Source: CAVSWN01 sp046728115
Lineage (GTDB): Bacteria; Acidobacteriota; Vicinamibacteria; Vicinamibacterales; CAVVIG01
Reading direction: 5' to 3'
Assembly (NCBI GenBank): GCA_046728115.1
Contig: JBKPDW010000558.1
Location: 1 to 12,217, forward strand
DNA length: 12,217 nt
Shown: in pieces, positions 6,375 through 12,217 of the stretch
Layout: each line of letters opens with the position of its first letter
How positions within the stretch are numbered: the first letter of the stretch is position 1
The notes under the pieces: model-generated
The model's database searches: none
The model's input: only the letters and a program-made list of their open reading frames with translations
Told to the model about the DNA's origin: nothing
Program-made: the position numbers and the translations under genes

Positions 6375-7280
6375 CTATTTCCCGGCTCGGCCGGCTTTGA
6401 TCTTGTCCTGGATCTCCGGATACATCGTTGCTGCGCCCGCCGTGATCACATTCCACGGAATGTCGTACCGATTTGCGAAGTCCTTCACGTCGTCGACGTA
6501 CTGCTTGGTCCCCGGCATGTTGTGTGGCACGATGCCACGCTGGCGAGCGACTTCCTCGACGACATTGCACGGATACGGCGGAATGTTCTGACGCGCGTCG
6601 AGCTGGTACTCCGTGCTGCGGATGAGCGGCTCGGTCAGATAGACCGGGTCGTACTCGACGAGGATGAATGTCAGGTAATTGCCGCGCCGAATCAGGAACT
6701 GATTCACCGTGATCTGATCGCTGTGGAACACGCCGTCGCGCTTGAGGTACTCTTCTTTGATATGTGTCGTGTGGATCTTCAGCATGTCGCCGATCCACTC
6801 GCCCGTCGAAAAACCGCCCCAGGTGTGAGGCGCGTACTGCGACGGATGCGGGCGCCCGTCCATGTAGACGGCCTTGTCGATCGACCGCAGCCACTCCATG
6901 TGCCATGCCGTAACCTGGCGCGACACCGGATCGACCTCCTTGGAGATGCGAAGCTGCGACGGCCCGCGCGAGATGTACGACACGGCATGCGGACGGCACT
7001 GCCATTCGGGCAGCGTCTGGATGGACGCAACCCACGCCATCGCGCGCAGGCGCGCGGCCTCGTTCATCGGAATCCCAACCCAGTCGCCGAGCTCGGTGTT
7101 GCCGGTGTTGTCCTCTTCGCGGACGGGCGTCCACTCGCCGGAAAGGTCCACGCCGCGGGCGGTCGTGTTGACGTCCTCTTCCTGGGCGCGCCCACGCAAA
7201 CCGCCGGCGCCCACGAGCGTTGCCGCAACGAGCGCTGCACCGACAACGAACTGACCGGTTGCACGAAAACTCCGAGGCAT
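6375..7280 (-). CDS. Exported protein of unknown function, family A (A3)
   Basis: A 301-residue family A member, the most diverged of the three. ATG 7280 has a good ribosome-binding site (GAGAGG about five bases upstream) and lies 9 bp after the receptor stop codon. Signal peptide: basic N-terminus, hydrophobic about 10-27, cleavage near GRA-QE (32/33). Landmarks: DLSGEW (45-50), IPMNEAAR (70-77), EWQC (Cys95), MDGRPHPSQYAPHTWGGFST (140-159), YDPVYLTEPLI (210-220), PYPC (Cys238) and AATMYPE (283-289). Compared with A1/A2 it lacks the RIPGPE segment near residue 58, and the NGVP motif reads DGVF. Being directly behind the receptor, it may handle the receptor's ligand at the outer membrane or in the periplasm (inference). 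Function unknown. Confidence 0.9.
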   Translation of the reverse strand: MPRSFRATGQFVVGAALVAATLVGAGGLRGRAQEEDVNTTARGVDLSGEWTPVREEDNTGNTELGDWVGIPMNEAARLRAMAWVASIQTLPEWQCRPHAVSYISRGPSQLRISKEVDPVSRQVTAWHMEWLRSIDKAVYMDGRPHPSQYAPHTWGGFSTGEWIGDMLKIHTTHIKEEYLKRDGVFHSDQITVNQFLIRRGNYLTFILVEYDPVYLTEPLIRSTEYQLDARQNIPPYPCNVVEEVARQRGIVPHNMPGTKQYVDDVKDFANRYDIPWNVITAGAATMYPEIQDKIKAGRAGK

Positions 7281-7289
7281 CGAGCCCTC

Positions 7290-10200
7290 TCAGAACGCGT
7301 ATTTCACACCGAACTGCAGAATGCGCGGATCGCCTGCTGTCAGTATCTGGCCGAATGTCGCGCTCGAGATATTCTGGATCGGATTGTTTCGGATGAAGTT
7401 GTTCGTGACGTTGAAGGCCTCGAGCCGGAACTCCATGTTCTGCGAGCCCGAGAAGCGGACCAGCCGCGCCACCACCATGTCGATCTGCCAGCGGGACGGG
7501 CCGTACAGAGCGTTGCGCACGTAGTTGCCCAACCCACCGAACGCCGGCTGTGCGAATGCTGCCGGATTCAAGTAGTTGGTTGTCGACGCGGTGTCCCCGT
7601 AGCCATTGCTGAGCACCTGGTCGGCGCGCTGATTGGTCCCGAGAATGCCGGTCAACGCGCGATCCTGGCCGGAGACGATGTTGAGCGGGCTGCCCGACTG
7701 CGCTCGCAGCAGGCCCGAGATCCGCCAATCCGATGCCAGCGCGGCGAGTTTGCCAGTGAGCACCGGGGTCTGATAGCTGGCGGTGACATTGACAACGTGC
7801 CGACGATCGACATCGCACGCGCCCTCGTCGAACGACGGGTCATTCGGATTGGTCCAGCCCGACTGCACGTTGGGCAGCTGCTGACTCGGCAAGCCGACGC
7901 ACTTCGACAGCGTGTAGTTGCCGCTGTAGCTCGTCCGGGCACCGCGGCGCGCCACCGACAGCAGCATGCCGTTGTAGCGCTCCCATCCGCTGTCGTCGTG
8001 TGCATCGAGATTCGCGATCAACGCGCCGTTAACCGGATCGATCTGGCTGAGCACGCGGCGCTGCTGCAGGATGCTGTTCATGCAGGTGCCGAAGTTGGCG
8101 GCTGTCGGCACGCACGTGACGGGGGTGCCGTTGAGCACTGCCGACGTGACGCTCGTCAGACCGTAGTTGAGCGCCTGCATGTTCCACAGATGCGTCGTGT
8201 ACGCGCCGATGTACGTGGCCGACACGACCCAGTCGGGTCCAAGCTGCCGCTGGACGCTGACGTTGTAGGACTGCACCGTGGTGGGATGGATATTCGGATC
8301 GATGGCGAGATAGTTCGCGCCCGGCGAAAAGCGCGCGTTCGCCGGCGCGGGCTCGCCGCCGTTGCTATCGAACGGCAGCGGGAAGGGATTGCCGCCCGGA
8401 TACCCGACGAACGGATCGTCGAAACCACCGACCGGACTCTGAATGCGGACGTCGGATCCCCATGGTGGGGCGATCGCGGTGTTGAGATGGTATTGGCCGT
8501 TGACGAAGTCGTATGAGATACCGTAGGACGAGCGCAACGACATCCGTCCCTCACCGGTCGGATCCCACGCGACGCCGATCCGCGGCGCCAAGTCGGTCCA
8601 CCGCTTGTTCATGCCGGCGAAGCCGTTGGGAAACGTCGGATCGCCCGGGTAGGTGAATCCCGGCGGCGCGTTCGTGTACACCGAGGTGTGCTGGCCCGAT
8701 CTGAAGCCGTCCATGCTGAAGTTGTAGATCGCGCCGTTGGTCACTTGTTGCGGGAAGTACGGTTCCCACCGAAGACCGTAATTGAGCGTCGTGTTGTCGT
8801 TGAGCTTCCAACTGTCCTGCGCGTACAGGCCCAGATACCACTCGGTCATGAACAGGTTGTTCGGTCCGGAATCGGTGAACTGGTTCGGCCGTCCGACCAT
8901 GAAATCCGCGAGGCCGGCGCCGACTGCCGACCCGTCGAAGTTGAACGTGCCTGGGCTGCGCACGTTGGCGAGCGACGTCGACGTCCAGTACGCCGCGCTG
9001 CCGCCGAAGGCAAACTGGTGATTGCCCTTGACGATCTGTAGATCGTCGCCGAACTGATACGTGTTGGTCAGGAATGTCGACTCGCTCTCGGTCCCGCCGC
9101 CGAGATTGAACCCACCGGTAATCGTCAGCAGGAGGTAATGCGGCATGTAGCTGAAGGTATTCACGCCGACGTCCGGGTACGAGAAGAAGTCTTTGCTGGT
9201 GCGGTGAATGGCCGTCCGGTTGAACGCGAAGCGGAATGCGTTCACCGCATGCGTGCTGAGGACGTAGTTGTCGCCGAGCGTGAGCGACTGCGCCAGGTTA
9301 TCGCGACCGCCGACCGTCGTGGTCAGTACGTTGTCGATCAAGCTGAAGGGCGGCTGCTGCCGGTACGACGTCGCCATGTACCGGCCGAAGATCGAGTGGT
9401 TGGTGCTCCACTGGTAATCGAGCTTGCCGACGGTCTGCCCCTCGTCGATCTCCGTGCGCGAGGCATACGTGAGCTTGCCGCACGGATCAGTCGTCGTCGG
9501 CAGATGACCCACGATCGCGAGCGAGGCCTTGTCGTACGAGGATGGGATGATGGTGTTGTTCACGAACGGCGCGCGAAGCGACAGGGTCCGCCCGCCGTTG
9601 CACGCGGGCGAAGCGAACGCGCTCCAGTCGCCGGCCAGCATCTGCGCCGTCGGGATGAACGTCGTGAGGTCCGCGGGTGTCTGGCGCGTGTTGGTGCCCT
9701 GATAGCCGACGAAGAAGAACATCCTGTCCCGCTGGATCGGACCGCCGAGCACGCCGCCGTACTGATTACGGTTCAAGCCGTCGTCTTTCCGGGTCCCGTC
9801 GGGATTCTTCGCTGCAAATGGATTGGTCGCATTGAAATTGTGATTGCGGAGGAATTCGAAGACGTCGCCGTGCACGACGTTCGTCCCCGACCGGGTAACG
9901 GCATTCACCGCCGCACCCGAGTGCATGCCGTTCTGGGCGCTGAGCGCGCTCGTTTCGACTTTGAATTCCTGCAGCGCATCAGGGAACGGCAGCGGTAGGT
10001 TCGCGTTGTCGTAAGGATTGTTGTGCGTGGCGCCGTCGAGCAGATACGCCACTCCGGCGGACTGGCCGCCCGCGATCGCGATCAGCTTGCCGCCCTGCAT
10101 GCTGCGGCTCGACGACAACCCTGCTGCTCCGTCGGGTTGGACGGCAGCACCGACCAGGCCGACCAGATCGACCGGGTTGCGCCCGTTCAGCGGCAGATCC

Positions 10201-10637
10201 AGGATGCGCTGGTTCTCGATCGTCGCGCCGAGGCCTGTGTTCCGCGTCTCGACGAGCGGCGAGGCCGCCTGAACCTGCACCGACTCTTCTACCGCGCCGA
10301 TCGACAGTTCCACGTTGATGACCGGCGAGTCGTTCACCTGAAGGACCAGACCGGTGCGCGCGTACGACTTGAACCCCTGGAGGCTGACCTCGAGGCGGTA
10401 AGGACCGACCGGCAGGTTCGGCAGCGTGTACGAGCCGTTGGTATCGGTGACGGTGGTCCGCTTCAACCCCGTGTCGGTTTGCGTGGCTGTGACGTCGGCG
10501 CCCGGGAGCACGCCGCCGCTGCTGTCTTTCACGACGCCCGTGAGATGGGCGGTCGATCCCGCCTGCGCGTGCACCACCACGCTCGACAGCAGAATCGCGA
10601 GAGAGCCGCAGACGAGATCGCGCAAGACGCGGTTCAT
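7290..10637 (-). CDS. TonB-dependent receptor, Oar-like, with carboxypeptidase-regulatory-like domain
   Basis: An outer-membrane receptor of 1,115 residues. The start ATG 10637 is fixed by a strong AGGAGGT just upstream; an in-frame extension to 10682 is unlikely. Signal peptide 1-24 (VHA-QA), then a beta-sandwich carboxypeptidase-regulatory-like domain (about 30-115; GVVKDSSGGVLPGADV, TDTNGSYTLPNLPVGPY), a plug (about 120-255; LDLPLNGRNP, YLLDGATHNNPYDN, AVNAVTRSGTN) and a long barrel that ends in Phe, as expected for BAM-inserted proteins. The plug/barrel junction HGDVFEFLRNHNFNATN is typical of acidobacterial members. No convincing TonB box is seen and no SusD-type partner is encoded nearby, so this is not a standard polysaccharide locus. 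Such receptors take up large or scarce ligands using TonB-coupled energy, or in some cases act in surface attachment. It heads the minus-strand operon and has its own promoter. Confidence 0.95.
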   Translation of the reverse strand: MNRVLRDLVCGSLAILLSSVVVHAQAGSTAHLTGVVKDSSGGVLPGADVTATQTDTGLKRTTVTDTNGSYTLPNLPVGPYRLEVSLQGFKSYARTGLVLQVNDSPVINVELSIGAVEESVQVQAASPLVETRNTGLGATIENQRILDLPLNGRNPVDLVGLVGAAVQPDGAAGLSSSRSMQGGKLIAIAGGQSAGVAYLLDGATHNNPYDNANLPLPFPDALQEFKVETSALSAQNGMHSGAAVNAVTRSGTNVVHGDVFEFLRNHNFNATNPFAAKNPDGTRKDDGLNRNQYGGVLGGPIQRDRMFFFVGYQGTNTRQTPADLTTFIPTAQMLAGDWSAFASPACNGGRTLSLRAPFVNNTIIPSSYDKASLAIVGHLPTTTDPCGKLTYASRTEIDEGQTVGKLDYQWSTNHSIFGRYMATSYRQQPPFSLIDNVLTTTVGGRDNLAQSLTLGDNYVLSTHAVNAFRFAFNRTAIHRTSKDFFSYPDVGVNTFSYMPHYLLLTITGGFNLGGGTESESTFLTNTYQFGDDLQIVKGNHQFAFGGSAAYWTSTSLANVRSPGTFNFDGSAVGAGLADFMVGRPNQFTDSGPNNLFMTEWYLGLYAQDSWKLNDNTTLNYGLRWEPYFPQQVTNGAIYNFSMDGFRSGQHTSVYTNAPPGFTYPGDPTFPNGFAGMNKRWTDLAPRIGVAWDPTGEGRMSLRSSYGISYDFVNGQYHLNTAIAPPWGSDVRIQSPVGGFDDPFVGYPGGNPFPLPFDSNGGEPAPANARFSPGANYLAIDPNIHPTTVQSYNVSVQRQLGPDWVVSATYIGAYTTHLWNMQALNYGLTSVTSAVLNGTPVTCVPTAANFGTCMNSILQQRRVLSQIDPVNGALIANLDAHDDSGWERYNGMLLSVARRGARTSYSGNYTLSKCVGLPSQQLPNVQSGWTNPNDPSFDEGACDVDRRHVVNVTASYQTPVLTGKLAALASDWRISGLLRAQSGSPLNIVSGQDRALTGILGTNQRADQVLSNGYGDTASTTNYLNPAAFAQPAFGGLGNYVRNALYGPSRWQIDMVVARLVRFSGSQNMEFRLEAFNVTNNFIRNNPIQNISSATFGQILTAGDPRILQFGVKYAF

Positions 10638-10640
10638 CGG

Positions 10641-10647
10641 ACCTCCT
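10641..10647 (-). promoter_or_regulatory. Ribosome-binding site of the TonB-dependent receptor
   Basis: On the minus strand AGGAGGT ends three bases before ATG 10637. It is the strongest Shine-Dalgarno match in the window and decides the receptor start in favour of the codon at 10637 rather than the longer open frame. The spacing is rather short. Confidence 0.8.
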
Positions 10648-10668
10648 GAAGACGGTGCGACGCGGGAT

Positions 10669-10688
10669 CGCGACGACGCCACGTCGCG
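10669..10688 (-). promoter_or_regulatory. Perfect 7-bp inverted repeat in the receptor 5' leader
   Basis: Arms CGCGACG and CGTCGCG are separated by six bases. The repeat lies between the predicted transcription start (near 10693) and the ribosome-binding site, so it could be a repressor-binding site on DNA or a stem-loop at the 5' end of the receptor mRNA. Such GC-rich repeats also arise by chance in GC-rich DNA, so its role is unproven. Confidence 0.4.
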
Positions 10689-10698
10689 CGGCGCCCGC

Positions 10699-10709
10699 GA
10701 GTATAACCA
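10699..10709 (-). promoter_or_regulatory. Candidate GntR/FadR-type operator over the -10 box
   Basis: The minus strand reads TGGTTATACTC, which fits the FadR-subfamily operator pattern TNGT-N3-ACNA at seven of the eight fixed positions (the last A is C). It covers the -10 box of the receptor promoter, and an FCD-type GntR regulator is encoded immediately upstream, so repression by that protein is plausible. The motif is short and degenerate; the assignment is inference. Confidence 0.3.
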
Positions 10710-10727
10710 CGGTCAAGCCGATGTCAA
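10700..10727 (-). promoter_or_regulatory. Sigma-70-type promoter of the receptor operon
   Basis: On the minus strand a perfect -35 box TTGACA (10727-10722) is followed by a 16-bp spacer and a near-perfect -10 box TATACT (10705-10700). Transcription would start near 10693, leaving a leader of roughly 56 bases before the receptor ATG. The -35 box contains the TGA stop codon of the upstream regulator gene, so the promoter begins inside that gene. It would allow the receptor, A3, MBL2, B2 and the cupins to be transcribed independently of the esterase and regulator. Confidence 0.75.
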
Positions 10728-11491
10728 CCATTCTGATATCGCACTTTGGAGGATGCGCGGCGGGGCGGAACAATCCCTTGGAGTCGCTGTTTTCGCTCGC
10801 TGCGGATGAAGGTTTCGCGATTCGCACGGCGCAGACGGAAGTAGGGTTCGAGGACCTCGAGCGTTCGCGCGAGCCCCACGCGCACGTGCTCGCGCATCGC
10901 CGATGCCGCGCGATCCGGATTCCCGCATGTCAGCGCCTCGAGCAGGCGCGCATGGCGATCCGGTGGATCGGTCGGTGCCGGCTGCCGCATCAGACACAGC
11001 CAAATCGACGCCAGTACGTGGCTCCTTTCGATCGCGTCGCTGAGTGCGCGCGACCGCGTGCACTCGGCGATCCGCCGATGCAGGGTGTGGTGGAGCGTCG
11101 TGTACAAGAGCGTCCGTGTCGGCTGAGCCGCCATTCGGTCGAGGCGGGCGGCCAGCTTGCTCAATGCGCGGCGTTCGGACGCCGTGGCGCGGGTCGCGAA
11201 CAGCATGGCCGCCTGCACTTCGAGCGCCTCGCGAAGCACGAAATGGCCGTGGACGTCTTCGCGCGACGGGATGCGGACGCGCGTGCCGGCGCGCGGCCGG
11301 CTCTCGAGGAGGCCTTCGACCTCCAGGCGCTGCAGTGCCTCCGACACGGGCAGGAAGCTCATGCCCAGTTCGGTCGCCAGCTTGCGGCGCGAGATGACCT
11401 GGCCGAGCGCGAGCTGGCCGCGAAGGATGCGTTGGCGGACGACGCGGTACGCAGCTGAAGCGAGACTGTCTGTCCGCCTAATCATCGGCAT
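10724..11491 (-). CDS. GntR-family transcriptional regulator, FCD (FadR-like) type
   Basis: A 255-residue DNA-binding regulator. The N-terminal winged helix-turn-helix spans about residues 8-75 (ILRGQLALGQVISRRKLATE, then PVSEALQRLEVEGLLESR and AGTRVR), typical of GntR. An all-helical FCD ligand-binding domain follows (about 82-215), with REALEVQAA, LHHTLHRRIAE (His134/His135), His180 (HARLLEAL) and His202 (AMREHV). FCD domains usually bind a metal and a small organic acid; here the acidic residue usually found four before the first His is Tyr130, so the metal site may be altered. A basic tail extends beyond residue 219. The start may be ATG 11491 or 11485; both overlap the esterase gene (by 14 or 8 bp), so the two are probably co-transcribed. 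It lies directly before the receptor promoter and is the obvious candidate to control it. Confidence 0.9.
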   Translation of the reverse strand: MPMIRRTDSLASAAYRVVRQRILRGQLALGQVISRRKLATELGMSFLPVSEALQRLEVEGLLESRPRAGTRVRIPSREDVHGHFVLREALEVQAAMLFATRATASERRALSKLAARLDRMAAQPTRTLLYTTLHHTLHRRIAECTRSRALSDAIERSHVLASIWLCLMRQPAPTDPPDRHARLLEALTCGNPDRAASAMREHVRVGLARTLEVLEPYFRLRRANRETFIRSERKQRLQGIVPPRRASSKVRYQNG

Positions 11492-12217
11492 CTGTCCGGC
11501 GGGCCGCCTGTGCGGCGGCCACGGCGAGACGCTCCTGGCGGTACGGGTCGTTCACAGCTCGGCACTCGTTGTTGAAAATCATCGTCGCCCGCTTGTCGGC
11601 TGTGAACGGTTCCCACGTAGGTAGAAGCTTGTTGTTCGGATGGCCGTTCCGCGCAAAGGAAACCCACGCGGTGCTCATCTTGTCGGCCAGCGCATAACGC
11701 TCCGGCCCGTCGCCGACGACACTCTTGCTGCTATCGACGTTCTCGAAGACGAACGGGATCTCCATGCAGTGCATCGCGCGCAGCCGGCCGCCGCTCACGG
11801 GTGAATACCACTGGAAGCGATAGACGTAGACAGGCGCCGTGCCGAGCGCCGCCTTGCGCTCGGCCTGGGTGTCGGTGCCGCTCCTGAATGGCGACGCGTC
11901 GGTCTCGAGGATCAGCGCGAGATCCAGGTGGCTGGCCTTGGGACGCCCTTTTCGATAAATCGCGATGATGTTGTCCACCTGCCGATCGTCGACCGTCCGC
12001 AGCGTCCGTTTGATCCGCTCGCGAAGCGCGGCATCGTCGGCGGGTGCGGTGTAGTCGGTGTTCACGTTCCAGGTCACTTCGGTCTCGGTCGATCCGATGA
12101 TCAGCGGCACGTTCTCCGAGATCGTCGTGGCTGTTGGATCGAACACGTTGTGCGGAAGGGATTTTCCGTCGACGACCGGCGCGGCGATGAAGCCGCCGCC
12201 TGCCCCTCCGCGGCCCC
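11478..12217 (-). CDS. Carboxylesterase type B, C-terminal part (cut by window edge)
   Basis: The last 245 residues of a carboxylesterase/para-nitrobenzyl-esterase-type alpha/beta hydrolase; the frame is open to the window end, so the N-terminal half with the nucleophile elbow (GxSxG Ser) is not visible. The fragment opens with a Gly-rich stretch and PVVDGKSLPHNVFDP, the usual segment before the acid strand. IGSTETE (Glu at the position of the catalytic acid in the standard GxxxDEG motif) and AMHCMEIPFVFEN, holding the catalytic His, are both present, so two of the three triad residues can be seen. FARNGHPN and WEPF-type motifs near the end also fit the family. Such enzymes cleave esters of bulky or aromatic acids, and are often exported. 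Its end overlaps the regulator gene. A role in releasing the acid sensed by the regulator is inference. Confidence 0.9.
   Translation of the reverse strand, partial: GRGGAGGGFIAAPVVDGKSLPHNVFDPTATTISENVPLIIGSTETEVTWNVNTDYTAPADDAALRERIKRTLRTVDDRQVDNIIAIYRKGRPKASHLDLALILETDASPFRSGTDTQAERKAALGTAPVYVYRFQWYSPVSGGRLRAMHCMEIPFVFENVDSSKSVVGDGPERYALADKMSTAWVSFARNGHPNNKLLPTWEPFTADKRATMIFNNECRAVNDPYRQERLAVAAAQAARRTDADD

Noticed and set aside
6057..8516. Plus-strand open frame of 819 codons opposite MBL2, A3 and the receptor barrel
   Set aside because: Same reason: antisense to well-supported genes, with no domain or signal peptide recognised and the base composition of a shadow frame.
7290..10637. SusC-type receptor of a polysaccharide utilisation locus
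   Set aside because: No SusD-like lipoprotein or carbohydrate-active enzyme is present in the window, and the protein features fit the acidobacterial Oar-like type better.

Overview
This 12.2 kb, GC-rich, gene-dense window most likely comes from an acidobacterium. The clue is the 1,115-residue outer-membrane receptor at 7290-10637: an N-terminal carboxypeptidase-regulatory-like domain, a plug and a long barrel, the 'Oar-like' type that is heavily expanded in Acidobacteriota. The small exported proteins built around a 'DGRPHP...GFSTG.W.GDML' core also recall uncharacterised families common in that phylum. This assignment is from pattern recognition, not from a marker gene.

Layout. The plus strand (79-3660) carries four tightly packed genes: two tandem copies of an uncharacterised exported protein (here 'family A': A1, A2), an exported metallo-beta-lactamase-fold hydrolase (MBL1), and a shorter related exported protein ('family B': B1). 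The minus strand, read from the right, carries a carboxylesterase cut by the window edge (11478-12217), an overlapping GntR/FCD-type regulator (10724-11491), then an 86-bp gap with a clear sigma-70-type promoter, then an apparent six-gene operon: TonB-dependent receptor, A3, MBL2, B2 and two small cupin proteins (down to 3682). The two gene sets converge, with 21 bp between stop codons at 3661-3681. There is no gene-free stretch over 300 bp, and I see no RNA gene, CRISPR array, insertion sequence or phage gene.

The main observation is that the module family A - MBL hydrolase - family B occurs twice, in the same transcriptional order, in two operons facing each other. The MBL-to-B stop/start overlap is kept in both copies. 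A and B look like members of one superfamily (five members here), sharing a start-of-domain 'DL.G.W', a 'P.N.AAR..A..W' stretch, two conserved cysteines, and 'DDP.YLTEPFI'-like and 'NGVP'-like motifs.

How the genes may work together (inference): a TonB-linked receptor brings in a compound, exported A/B proteins and MBL hydrolases bind or process it in the periplasm, cytosolic cupins act later, and the carboxylesterase and FCD regulator (a family that usually senses small organic acids) complete a catabolic or uptake locus. The substrate cannot be read from the sequence.
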